Of a stretch of 16,626 nt of DNA, positions 1-6,253 are shown piece by piece. Both the position numbers and the translations under genes were made by a program. The notes beneath the pieces were generated by a model. It worked only from the letters and a program-made list of their open reading frames with translations, was not told the origin of the DNA and searched no databases. Origin of the DNA: Terriglobia bacterium (lineage in GTDB: Bacteria > Acidobacteriota > Terriglobia > UBA7540); the NCBI GenBank assembly GCA_030040515.1, contig JASHTO010000298.1, forward strand, positions 1 to 16,626, in the 5' to 3' direction. The stretch's first letter is position 1, and every line of letters begins with the position of its first letter.

Positions 1-2452
1 CGATCCCGCCCAGCAGCCAGCGCGCGCTCTGTCCACCCACCAGCCAGAGAATCTGCCGCGCCCGCGCGCCCAGCGCCATGCGAATGCCGATTTCATGCGT
101 CCGCTGACGCGTGCCGTAGGAAACCACACCATAAATTCCCACCGCTGCCAGCACCAGAGCAATCGCCGCAAACAGGCCGATTAGTTCCAGCACAAACCGC
201 CGGGAGGCGGCTTCGGTCGAAACAAGTTCATCCATGGTCTTGATATCCGTGACGGGCTGGTCGGGGTCCACCGCCCAGATTTCTTTCTTGACCGCAGGAA
301 TCAGCGTTGCGGGCTCGGCAGCCGTGCGCAGAACCAGGGTCATTCCGCTTGATGGCCACTGCGTGAACGGAATGAACAGTTCGGGCAAGGGCGACTCGGC
401 CAGCCCGGTTTGCCGGACGTCACCGACGATTCCAACGATTTCCAGTGCCTTTTGCGCGCACTGAACACTGGACGATTTGGGCGTTGACACCCTGAAGCAT
501 TGCGCAGCTTCGATGGTGCTGCCCACCGGGTCCTCAGTTGCCCAATACTTCCGGGCCATGCTGCGGTTGATGATCCCAACCAGTGGCGAGCTTGAAGAGT
601 CGGTAGGCAAAATTTCTCTTCCCTTCAACAGCGGTATTCCCATGGTGCGGAAATAATCGGGGCTAACCGCATGATAAAGTGCCGAACCCTGCCGAGGCGT
701 GCCTCCCGGAATCTCGAAACCGTGCCAACCCCAGCTTCGCGTCAAAGGCAGGTCAACCGTCGCGCCTGCTGAGATCACAGACGGTAGAGAACTGAGGCGT
801 TGCAGGGCCTGTTCATAAAACGCCGCTTGGTTCTCCGAAGACGCGTATTTCGCGCCCGCGAGATTAACATTGAGGGTCAGCAGGTGCTCCGTGCGGAACC
901 CGACGTCCGTTTCTAGCAGGCGGACCACGCTTTCGAGCATCAGGCCGGCGCCCGCGAGTAATATGAAAGACAACGCCACTTCCAGCCCGATCAGCGCGCC
1001 GCGAATCCGGCCCGCGCGGCCGCTCGCCGCGGAGCTGCGCGCGGGCTGCGTGGATTTCCATGCCGGCAGCAATCCAAACAGCGCGCACGACAGGACGCAC
1101 AGCAAGCCCGTGAAGGCGCAGACGGTGGAGTCGAGTCGGAAGCCGGCATCATGAACGCGCGTGAAGATGGAAGTGTGCCGGGGCAGAGCGGAGGTCAGCA
1201 GCGGAAGCGCCCAATATCCCAGGGCAGATCCCAGAGCGCTTCCCATGCCCGCCAGCAGCAGGCTTTCGGTGAGCAATTGGCGCACAATGCGCGGCCGCGT
1301 GGCTCCCACGGCGACGCGGATGGAGATTTCGCGGTCTCTCGCCGCGCCTTGGGAGAGCAGCAGGTTGGCCACGTTGGTACAGGCGATAAGCAGCACGAAG
1401 GTCACGGCGCCAAGCAGCACCCACAAGGTCTCACGCGCGTCGGAAACGGCATAGCGGCTGAGCTGGCTGATGCTCACTCCCGCGTCGCGATTGGTTTGGG
1501 GATAGGCTTGCGCCAAGCGGGCGGCGATTCCGTTCATCTCGGTGCCGGCCTGCTGCGCGGTAACGCCGGGGGCAAGGCGTCCGATCACCCGCAACCGATA
1601 AAAGCCGCGCTCGGGGTTGGGAATGACCGGCACGAAGACTTCCGGCGTGCCTTCCCAGCGGTTCGGCGGAAATTGGAAATGCGGTGGCAGGATGCCCATT
1701 ACCGTATACGCCATGCCATCCAGATGAACCGGCTTGCCCACGATTCTGGCATCCCCGCCGAACCGCCGGCGCCACAATTCGTAGGTCAACAGCACAACGT
1801 GCGGGTCATCCTGGGCGCTGAATTCGCGGCCCAACAGCGGGGAAATTCCCAGCAGCCCGAAAAGCCCCGGCGTCGTGTACAAGCCATCCAGGCGTTCGGC
1901 CTCGCCGGCGCCCGTCAGGTTCAAGTTGTCGGCCGAGTAACCTGCCATGGCCGCAAACGCGTGACTCTGCTCACGCCAGTCCTGAAAATCCGGGTAGGAG
2001 GATGCAACCGTCGAGCGATGGGTTTTTGCTTCGGTAGGGAAAACCATGTAAAGCCGTTCCGGCTGCGAGTAGGGAAGCGGGCGCAGCAGGACCGTATCGA
2101 GAAGGCTGAATACCGCCACGTTTCCGCCAATGCCGAGTGCCAGGGTGACAACCGCGATGACTGTGAACGCGGGGTTACGGCGCAATTGGCGCATGCCGTG
2201 GCGAACGTCCCGCCAGAAAGTCTCCAGGGAATGGAATGCCCAAAGCTCCCGGCTGGTTTCTTTCAAGTTTGTGACGTTGCCAAGTTGACGGCGCGCCGCA
2301 TACCGGGCTTCTTCCGCTGAGACGCCCTGTTCGCGCAGCTTTTCCTCGCGCATGGCGAGATGAAATTGCAACTCGTCATCCAGGTCGCGATGTAACCGGC
2401 GTCGCCCAATCAGGGCTTTTATCCGTAGCCGTAAAGTGTGCAAATATTCCAT
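1..2452 (-). CDS. ADOP-type orphan permease (MacB/FtsX-like), 3' end cut by window edge
   Basis: This is an inner-membrane permease-like protein of the acidobacterial duplicated orphan permease type. About 817 residues are visible and the C-terminus lies beyond position 1. The start is ATG at 2452, with GGAAGA just upstream. The N-terminus (about 1-65) is the cytoplasmic prefix seen in this family (DLDDELQFHLAMREE). A first membrane segment follows (about 97-122), then a MacB-type periplasmic core (about 125-335). An FtsX-like membrane block comes next (about 343-465), with a conserved basic EISIRVAVGATR motif at 375-386. The whole layout then repeats: a membrane segment at 483-510, a second periplasmic domain to about 760, and a final FtsX block with EIGIRMALGAR. 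The two halves are an internal duplication. No ABC ATPase gene is adjacent, hence 'orphan'. It follows padR with a 75-bp gap, so cotranscription is likely. Transported substrate is unknown. Family identification is confident; function is not. Confidence 0.93.
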   Translation of the reverse strand, partial: MEYLHTLRLRIKALIGRRRLHRDLDDELQFHLAMREEKLREQGVSAEEARYAARRQLGNVTNLKETSRELWAFHSLETFWRDVRHGMRQLRRNPAFTVIAVVTLALGIGGNVAVFSLLDTVLLRPLPYSQPERLYMVFPTEAKTHRSTVASSYPDFQDWREQSHAFAAMAGYSADNLNLTGAGEAERLDGLYTTPGLFGLLGISPLLGREFSAQDDPHVVLLTYELWRRRFGGDARIVGKPVHLDGMAYTVMGILPPHFQFPPNRWEGTPEVFVPVIPNPERGFYRLRVIGRLAPGVTAQQAGTEMNGIAARLAQAYPQTNRDAGVSISQLSRYAVSDARETLWVLLGAVTFVLLIACTNVANLLLSQGAARDREISIRVAVGATRPRIVRQLLTESLLLAGMGSALGSALGYWALPLLTSALPRHTSIFTRVHDAGFRLDSTVCAFTGLLCVLSCALFGLLPAWKSTQPARSSAASGRAGRIRGALIGLEVALSFILLAGAGLMLESVVRLLETDVGFRTEHLLTLNVNLAGAKYASSENQAAFYEQALQRLSSLPSVISAGATVDLPLTRSWGWHGFEIPGGTPRQGSALYHAVSPDYFRTMGIPLLKGREILPTDSSSSPLVGIINRSMARKYWATEDPVGSTIEAAQCFRVSTPKSSSVQCAQKALEIVGIVGDVRQTGLAESPLPELFIPFTQWPSSGMTLVLRTAAEPATLIPAVKKEIWAVDPDQPVTDIKTMDELVSTEAASRRFVLELIGLFAAIALVLAAVGIYGVVSYGTRQRTHEIGIRMALGARARQILWLVGGQSARWLLGGI

Positions 2453-2469
2453 GATCTTCCAGACTGAGT

Positions 2470-2516
2470 TTTACCCTTATAACCCTTACCCTTTTCAGCC
2501 TTCACCCTTCACCCTC
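2470..2516 (-). repeat. Degenerate heptad repeat between padR and permease
   Basis: On the plus strand this spacer is a run of TTCACCC/TTACCCT-like units, about six. Two perfect tandem copies of TTCACCC lie at 2501-2507 and 2508-2514. The transcribed minus strand therefore carries a purine-rich GGGTGAA/GGGTAA tract in the padR-permease spacer. It contains several Shine-Dalgarno-like words that are too far from the permease ATG at 2452 to act directly. No coding potential is seen. Confidence 0.5.
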
Positions 2517-2527
2517 CATACTTCAGC

Positions 2528-2869
2528 TCAAGTCGCTTCCATCACGCGCGCGATCGCCATGACCATGCGGTTCCAGTCGATTTGCTCGGCTTCCAGGCGC
2601 CGCCGTCCGGCGCGGGTGAGTCGGTAGTACTTGGCGCGTCGCTTGTTGTCCGAAACGCCCCATTCGGAGGCGAGCAGCCCGCGCAGTTCCAGCCGGTGCA
2701 GCGCCGGGTAGAGCGCTCCTTCCTCGATGCGCAGCACATCATCAGAGCGCTGATGAATGGTCTCGGCAATGGCATACCCGTGCCTCGGCCCACGCGCCAG
2801 AGTGGTCAGGATCAGCATGTCCAATGTGCCTTGCAGTAAGTCCAGCGGCTTGGAGGTTTTGGTCCTCAT
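2528..2869 (-). CDS. PadR-family transcriptional regulator (acidobacterial type)
   Basis: This 113-residue DNA-binding repressor is of the short PadR class, a single winged-helix domain plus a short C-terminal helix. Diagnostic segments are GTLDMLILTTLARGPRHGYAI at the N-terminus, the recognition region EEGALYPALHRLELRGLL, and the wing RRAKYYRLTRAGRRRL. This is the form that is repeatedly found beside orphan permeases in Acidobacteriota, and it probably represses itself and the permease 75 bp downstream. The start is ATG at 2869. There is no Shine-Dalgarno sequence, and the inferred transcription start is only about 8 bases upstream. A perfect inverted repeat at 2876-2905 overlaps the promoter and is a good candidate autoregulatory operator. 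The inducing ligand is not predictable. Confidence 0.93.
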   Translation of the reverse strand: MRTKTSKPLDLLQGTLDMLILTTLARGPRHGYAIAETIHQRSDDVLRIEEGALYPALHRLELRGLLASEWGVSDNKRRAKYYRLTRAGRRRLEAEQIDWNRMVMAIARVMEAT

Positions 2870-2875
2870 AATGTG

Positions 2876-2912
2876 CTTAGGGGAGTGTGCAGAACTTCCC
2901 CTAAGATGTCAA
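2876..2912 (-). promoter_or_regulatory. padR promoter with 9-bp inverted-repeat operator candidate
   Basis: A consensus -35 TTGACA lies at 2912-2907. After 17 bp there is a weak -10, CACACT, at 2889-2884. The perfect inverted repeat CTTAGGGGA / TCCCCTAAG occupies 2905-2897 and 2884-2876 with 12 bases between, so one arm adjoins the -35 and the other overlaps the -10 and start site. Binding there would block RNA polymerase. The assignment to PadR is inferred from position only. Confidence 0.6.
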
Positions 2913-2943
2913 GGGGTGAAAGGGATCTTCAAGGCGACTGTTT

Positions 2944-3217
2944 CTAACGCCAGTCTTGTGCGCCGTGATAAATCCGCAGGACCTCGATGTCCTGCTCCTT
3001 CAGGCGATATGCCGCCAGATAGGGCAAGGGCGGAAACAGAAGCTCACGGGTTCCTTCTTCCCTGCCCATGCGGCCGCGTTGCGGCCACTGCGTTAGTGAT
3101 TGAATTGTGGCATACATTTTTCTTAGGGTCGGTTCACGGTACTGGGGATGATGCTCTTTGAGGTAGTCATTGATGCTCAAGATCGGCCGCGGCGGCGGGG
3201 GTCCATCGGATACGCAT
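2944..3217 (-). pseudogene. ParE-like toxin, frameshifted near the N-terminus
   Basis: This is the toxin partner of the antitoxin gene directly upstream (antitoxin stop 3220, toxin ATG 3217). The N-terminal part is read from 3217 as MRIRWTPAAAADLE, a typical ParE start, but then hits a stop after HQ. The remainder, SINDYLKEHHPQYREPTLRK and onward, is in another frame. It ends with LPYLAAYRL, then EVLRIYHGAQDWR, the usual ParE C-terminus. Joining the two halves needs two extra bases at about 3178-3180 (GAGC where GAGAGC would restore DLE-SIND). The repaired protein would be about 91 residues, normal for ParE. The only start in the downstream frame is a TTG at 3180, which would lack the first strand and helix. 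Either the toxin is dead or the sequence has an error here. Confidence 0.8.
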
Positions 3218-3219
3218 CT

Positions 3220-3441
3220 TTACGAGCGCAGCATCATTTCGAGGCGGGCGTTCATTTCTTCTTCAAGGAATTCGCCGCAGTCGGCTTGGGCAATGCCCTT
3301 GCGGACGGCAGCGCGGAACCGCGCGTCCTCTTCCAGCAATTGCACGGCGGCATCCATGACCAAGCGTTCGGCGTCGGTGCCCTTTTGGGTCGCGATCTCC
3401 GCCAGCCGCGCTTCCTGTTCTGCGGTGAGGTGGATTTCCAT
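3220..3441 (-). CDS. ParD-like antitoxin
   Basis: This 73-residue, acidic, helix-rich protein begins MEIHLTAEQEARLAEIATQK and ends EEEMNARLEMMLRS. That matches ParD/RHH-type antitoxins, which have a short N-terminal strand and two helices for DNA binding and dimerisation, then an acidic tail that wraps the toxin. It lies 2 bp upstream of the toxin start, the standard antitoxin-toxin order. An upstream ATG at 3453 exists but overlaps the inferred -10, so ATG 3441 is preferred. The predicted transcript would be essentially leaderless. With the toxin frame broken, the antitoxin may persist as a solitary gene or protect against a related toxin elsewhere. Confidence 0.8.
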   Translation of the reverse strand: MEIHLTAEQEARLAEIATQKGTDAERLVMDAAVQLLEEDARFRAAVRKGIAQADCGEFLEEEMNARLEMMLRS

Positions 3442-3448
3442 GACTCTC

Positions 3449-3477
3449 AGCATACGGGAAAATTACGCGGGTGACAA
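3449..3477 (-). promoter_or_regulatory. Promoter of the antitoxin-toxin pair
   Basis: The -35 TTGTCA at 3477-3472 and -10 TATGCT at 3454-3449 are 17 bp apart (5/6 and 4/6 matches to consensus). The expected start of transcription is about 3442, next to the ATG at 3441, so the mRNA would have practically no 5' leader. No Shine-Dalgarno sequence is present. Confidence 0.55.
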
Positions 3478-3524
3478 GACGTCGCACAAGCATGTATGAC
3501 TTGGCGAAAAATCTGAATAATTGC

Positions 3525-3557
3525 TTGACAAGTCATCTGTATTAGTGTATTAGTACA
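3525..3557 (+). promoter_or_regulatory. gntR promoter and candidate GntR operator
   Basis: The -35 is a perfect TTGACA at 3525-3530. After 17 bp the -10 is TATTAG at 3548-3553. An imperfect dyad with outer half-sites TGTA and TACA spans 3538-3557 (7 of 10 positions symmetrical) and includes a tandem 8-mer TGTATTAG (3538-3545, 3546-3553). It covers the -10 and nearly touches the ATG at 3560. TGTA/TACA half-sites suit a GntR-family repressor, so autoregulation is likely. Transcription would start at about 3560, giving a leaderless mRNA. Confidence 0.55.
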
Positions 3558-3559
3558 AA

Positions 3560-3970
3560 ATGCTTTTGCACCTCAATCCCGCCTCGGGTGTTCCGATCTA
3601 CCTGCAAATCGAGAACCAGGTAAAGCATTACGTTGCTGCGGGGGCGCTTGCGCCCGGGGACGCTTTGCCCTCGGTGCGCAAAGTGGCGGCTGATATGCGG
3701 ATCAATCCCAACACGGTGGCGCGCGCTTATCAAAACCTGGAGCGGGATGGAGTGTTGCGCAGCGTGCCGGGCGGCGGAACCTACGTGGCGGAAAATCCCG
3801 GCGGCCTGCTGAAGTCGGAAAAAATCCGCCGCCTGCGCCCCTATGCGCGGCAGATTGCCGTGGAGGGCACGCAGTTGCGGCTTGAACCTCACGAAATTGT
3901 GAACTTGGTCGAGCAGGAACTGGAGTCTTTGGAGGTGGCGAATGAACGAGTTGGCAATTCAAACCGATAG
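3560..3970 (+). CDS. GntR-family regulator, YtrA subfamily
   Basis: This 136-residue regulator has a winged-helix domain at about 11-77. Key segments are GVPIYLQIENQVKHYVAAG, then LPSVRKVAADMRINPNTVARAY and the wing GVLRSVPGGGTYV. The C-terminal part is only about 55 residues, with no large ligand-binding domain. That is typical of the YtrA subfamily, whose genes head ABC transporter operons. It overlaps the ATPase gene by 29 bp, which couples their translation. The start is ATG at 3560, directly downstream of the -10, without a Shine-Dalgarno sequence. It probably represses its own operon through the dyad at 3538-3557. Confidence 0.93.
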   Translation: MLLHLNPASGVPIYLQIENQVKHYVAAGALAPGDALPSVRKVAADMRINPNTVARAYQNLERDGVLRSVPGGGTYVAENPGGLLKSEKIRRLRPYARQIAVEGTQLRLEPHEIVNLVEQELESLEVANERVGNSNR

Positions 3971-4889
3971 GTTGGTGAAGACCTACCGCGAGTTAAGAGC
4001 TGTGGATGAACTAAGCATCAACGTTCCGCGCGGCGGCGTTTATGGATTCCTGGGCCGCAACGGCGCGGGCAAGACTTCGACCATGCGAATGCTCCTGGGG
4101 CTGGCGCGGCCCACCGCCGGGACCGCGACCGTGCTGGGGTTTCCCATCGGCCGCGACCAATTGGCAATTCTGGAGCGCACGGCCTACGTAACCGAAGGCA
4201 AAGTTTTGTATGGAAGGTTGACGGCGCGGGAGCTGGTGCGTTTCACCAGGGGCTTTTATCCGAATTGGTCTGATGAGGCGGTGGCCCGGTATGCACGCCG
4301 GTTCGATATTCCCATGGACCGGCCATTTGCCAAACTCTCGCTCGGAAATCGCACGAAAGTCTGCCTGCTGCTGGCGCTGGCGCAGCAGGCGGAGTTGTTG
4401 ATTCTCGATGAGCCAACCTCGGGGCTCGATCCGGTCGCGGTGGACGAGTTTCAGCGCGTCGTAGTCGAGGATCTGGCGGGGGACGGTCGCACCGTGCTGG
4501 TGTCTTCCCATCAATTGGCCGACGTTGAGCGGATTGCTGAATGGGTGGGGATGATCGACAACGGCCGTTTGCTGCTCGAAGCGCGCCTGGACGACATCAA
4601 GAGCAAATTCCGGCTGATCACGGCTGCGGGCACTGGTCTGCCACAAAACAAAGGCGGTGACATCGTTTCAGTAAGTTGCGATGGGAATTTCTGCAAATAC
4701 CTGGTCCGGGCCAACGCCGAGGCCTTTGCCGCCGAATTGGGCAGCCAGGGCGCGACGATTACCGAAGTCTCACCGCTAGGCCTGCGAGAGATTTTCCTGG
4801 AATTGGTTCGAAAGGAGGGGAATGACATACCGCGCCAAAGGCGGGCCACACGGCCTCTGGAGTGCGGCAGCTCGCTGCCGCTTTCGTAG
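3942..4889 (+). CDS. ABC transporter ATP-binding protein with repeat-derived C-terminus
   Basis: This 315-residue cytoplasmic ATPase pairs with the membrane protein encoded downstream. Walker A is GRNGAGKT (38-45), Walker B is LLILDE (152-157), the D-loop is SGLD and the switch histidine is H190. The signature is LSLGN (132-136) rather than LSGGQ, and the Q-loop position reads TEGK, so two nucleotide-site motifs are atypical. The start is ATG at 3942 behind a strong GGAGGTG. The conserved domain ends around FLELVRKEG. The final ~20 residues and the TAG stop at 4887 come from the leading part of the palindrome array (4858-4962), so the natural stop has apparently been lost or displaced. The substrate is unknown; export or envelope stress defence is typical of GntR-linked cassettes of this kind. 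Confidence 0.92.
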   Translation: MNELAIQTDRLVKTYRELRAVDELSINVPRGGVYGFLGRNGAGKTSTMRMLLGLARPTAGTATVLGFPIGRDQLAILERTAYVTEGKVLYGRLTARELVRFTRGFYPNWSDEAVARYARRFDIPMDRPFAKLSLGNRTKVCLLLALAQQAELLILDEPTSGLDPVAVDEFQRVVVEDLAGDGRTVLVSSHQLADVERIAEWVGMIDNGRLLLEARLDDIKSKFRLITAAGTGLPQNKGGDIVSVSCDGNFCKYLVRANAEAFAAELGSQGATITEVSPLGLREIFLELVRKEGNDIPRQRRATRPLECGSSLPLS

Positions 4890-4962
4890 CCGGAAGCTCG
4901 CTTCCGGCTGAGCGTCAGCAAGCTGACGCCATGCCAAAGCGGTAGCAAGCTACCGCACTCCA
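4858..4962. repeat. Composite array of four hairpins inside a 27-bp inverted repeat
   Basis: The outer arms 4858-4884 and 4936-4962 are inverted repeats that match at 24 of 27 positions. Inside or overlapping are four tight stem-loops: 4864-4881 (8-bp stem), 4888-4909 (10-bp stem), 4912-4929 (8-bp) and 4939-4956 (8-bp). All four have a two-base loop (TC or AA) and the same core, AGC-NN-GCT. The array sits between the ATPase and permease genes and contains the ATPase stop codon. Such an element would fold strongly in the mRNA and could weaken permease expression or mark transcript ends. The name of the repeat family is not known to me. Confidence 0.85.
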
Positions 4963-5015
4963 TACGCTCGACGCCCCTGGGTGAGTCAGGCAGATCGTTC
5001 CCGAAAGGAGGAACC

Positions 5016-5681
5016 ATGTACATCTGGAAGTGCTGGCGAGACAGCCGTTACTTCTTTTTCGTCGTTGTAACAATTACCGCGGCGACGTTGCCCGTCGCGA
5101 CAATTTTAGCAAGGGGGACTGGAGTCGTAGAGCCGATCGATTCAAGGGCCGCAATGTCGACATTGCTAGGAATGGGCACATCCCTCGGGCTGGGCGCTTT
5201 GATGGCAAGCGAAGAATTCGCCCAGGACACAATCAGCTTCCTATTCTCGCGACCGCGCAAACGCGCCTACTTTGTTTGGATGGGCTGGGTCGTTGGAGGC
5301 ATTGAACTCTTGCTGATTGTATTCGTCAACATGTGCGCTGCCTGGGTCACCCTAACGCACTTTCACGCCGCCGTCCCGGGTCCCGTGAGCGTGGAACGGA
5401 TTTTCGAAGCTTTAACCTTGTTCCTGTTTGTTTACTCCCTTACGTTTACACTGACGGCAATGTTGGGAAGTGGACTGAAGGGTCTGGGTGCAAGCATGGC
5501 TTGTATATTTGGTTGGTCCCTTTTTGCGCTTGCCCTTGAAGTCAAATGGAAAATCCATTGCCCGGTCCCAACCGAGCGGTTGTGGACTCTGCCCATCGCC
5601 ATCAGCAACGCGATTTGGATAGCAACGGCAATGCTTTTTGTGGTTTTTGCTCAGGTCGCCCTCGAACGGTGGGAGGCGTGA
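5016..5681 (+). CDS. ABC-2-like membrane permease subunit
   Basis: This 221-residue integral membrane protein has about six hydrophobic segments (roughly 11-32, 45-63, 87-109, 129-150, 154-172, 190-214). It starts MYIWKCWRDSRYFF, the short basic amphipathic lead-in common in ABC-2 type permeases encoded next to YtrB-like ATPases. The start is ATG at 5016 with AAAGGAGG 4 bases upstream. It should form the transmembrane channel with the ATPase encoded 126 bp upstream. In related cassettes the two genes usually abut. Here the hairpin array separates them, and the Shine-Dalgarno word CGAAAGGAGG appears on both sides of it. No soluble domain is present. Confidence 0.8.
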   Translation: MYIWKCWRDSRYFFFVVVTITAATLPVATILARGTGVVEPIDSRAAMSTLLGMGTSLGLGALMASEEFAQDTISFLFSRPRKRAYFVWMGWVVGGIELLLIVFVNMCAAWVTLTHFHAAVPGPVSVERIFEALTLFLFVYSLTFTLTAMLGSGLKGLGASMACIFGWSLFALALEVKWKIHCPVPTERLWTLPIAISNAIWIATAMLFVVFAQVALERWEA

Positions 5682-5825
5682 TTTCCGCACTTGAATCGTC
5701 GAGTGAACGGCAACTCGATAAGTGGCACGTGGATGGGTAGATGCTATGGTAGATGGGGAAAAGCATTTAAGGCATTGGACCTGAGAAAGCATCGCGAGAT
5801 TCCCAAATATTAGGTGCATCCGGGG

Positions 5826-5957
5826 ATGTCTATGAAAACAAAGGAGCGGAAAATTTGGAATTCCAAAACCGGAAACCGACCAGAAGGGAAGTGGAGTCCG
5901 GATGAGACGGAATCAGTGCGCGAATGGCGTCAAGAATTTGGGGGTTGGTCATCATAG
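5826..5957 (+). CDS. Possible small protein, 43 residues, unknown
   Basis: This short frame begins ATG at 5826 (a second ATG lies at 5832) and ends TAG at 5957. The product is hydrophilic and charged, with three tryptophans: it includes KERKIWNSKTGNRPEGKW and then SPDETESVREWRQEF. There is no clear Shine-Dalgarno sequence, membrane segment or known motif. It stops just before the repeat at 5964. I do not recognise it, and it could equally be a chance frame or a relic of a longer gene. Confidence 0.22.
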   Translation: MSMKTKERKIWNSKTGNRPEGKWSPDETESVREWRQEFGGWSS

Positions 5958-5963
5958 GAGTTG

Positions 5964-6048
5964 GTAGCCACGGTCAGCGCCTTCCTGACCGTGGGTTCTT
6001 TATGACGCAGGAACTGCCCACGGTCAAGACAGCATTGACCGTAGCTAC
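5964..6048. repeat. Two-hairpin palindromic repeat built from ACGGTCA
   Basis: The outer arms GTAGCCACGGTCA (5964-5976) and TGACCGTAGCTAC (6036-6048) are inverted with one mismatch. Inside, CCACGGTCAG (5968-5977) pairs with CTGACCGTGG (5985-5994) around a 7-base loop. ACGGTCA (6020-6026) pairs with TGACCGT (6036-6042) around a 9-base loop. The heptamer therefore occurs four times, twice in each orientation. Its design (paired hairpins inside a larger inverted repeat) resembles the other repeats in this window but the sequence is different. Confidence 0.75.
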
Positions 6049-6180
6049 CCTCTTGGCACGGAGGTTCACAGAGAGAAACATCTCTGTGGTTCCGCGTTCT
6101 CACTCGTTCGAAAGGGATGATAACCCAGACACACCAAAGGAGAAAGGCCCACCAGACATCGTATGTTTATGATGATTAGC

Positions 6181-6197
6181 CACTACATCTTGTAGTG
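6181..6197. promoter_or_regulatory. Dyad CACTACA-TCT-TGTAGTG upstream of the sigma gene
   Basis: A perfect 7-bp inverted repeat with a 3-base centre lies about 50 bp upstream of the sigma-factor -10. TACA/TGTA half-sites of this sort are bound by winged-helix repressors such as BlaI/MecI, but their usual centre is two bases, so the regulator is uncertain. It has no U-tract and is not a terminator. Confidence 0.35.
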
Positions 6198-6247
6198 TTT
6201 CAAATTTCGAAGCCCCCGCACAACTCTCCGACCGGTCATGTGTTCGA

Positions 6248-6253
6248 TATAAT
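6248..6253 (+). promoter_or_regulatory. -10 element of the sigma-factor operon
   Basis: A perfect TATAAT occupies 6248-6253. No good -35 hexamer is found at 16-18 bp spacing, so an activator or an alternative sigma may be involved. Transcription should start near 6260, which excludes the GTG at 6254 as start codon and favours ATG 6263. The leader would be only a few bases. Confidence 0.5.

Noticed and set aside
1151..2320. 389-codon plus-strand open frame
   Set aside because: It lies wholly antisense to the ADOP permease, whose motifs and domain order are clear. The product has the Gln/Gly/His/Arg-rich composition of a shadow frame.
4011..4646. 211-codon minus-strand open frame
   Set aside because: Antisense to the ABC ATPase core, which carries Walker A and B; the product looks like a reverse-frame shadow.
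4858..4962. Rho-independent terminator
   Set aside because: Hairpins are strong but none is followed by a T-rich tract; the following permease belongs to the same operon.
5924..6172. 82-codon plus-strand open frame
   Set aside because: Most of it runs through the ACGGTCA palindrome repeat and the following hairpin; no ribosome-binding site or conserved-looking composition.
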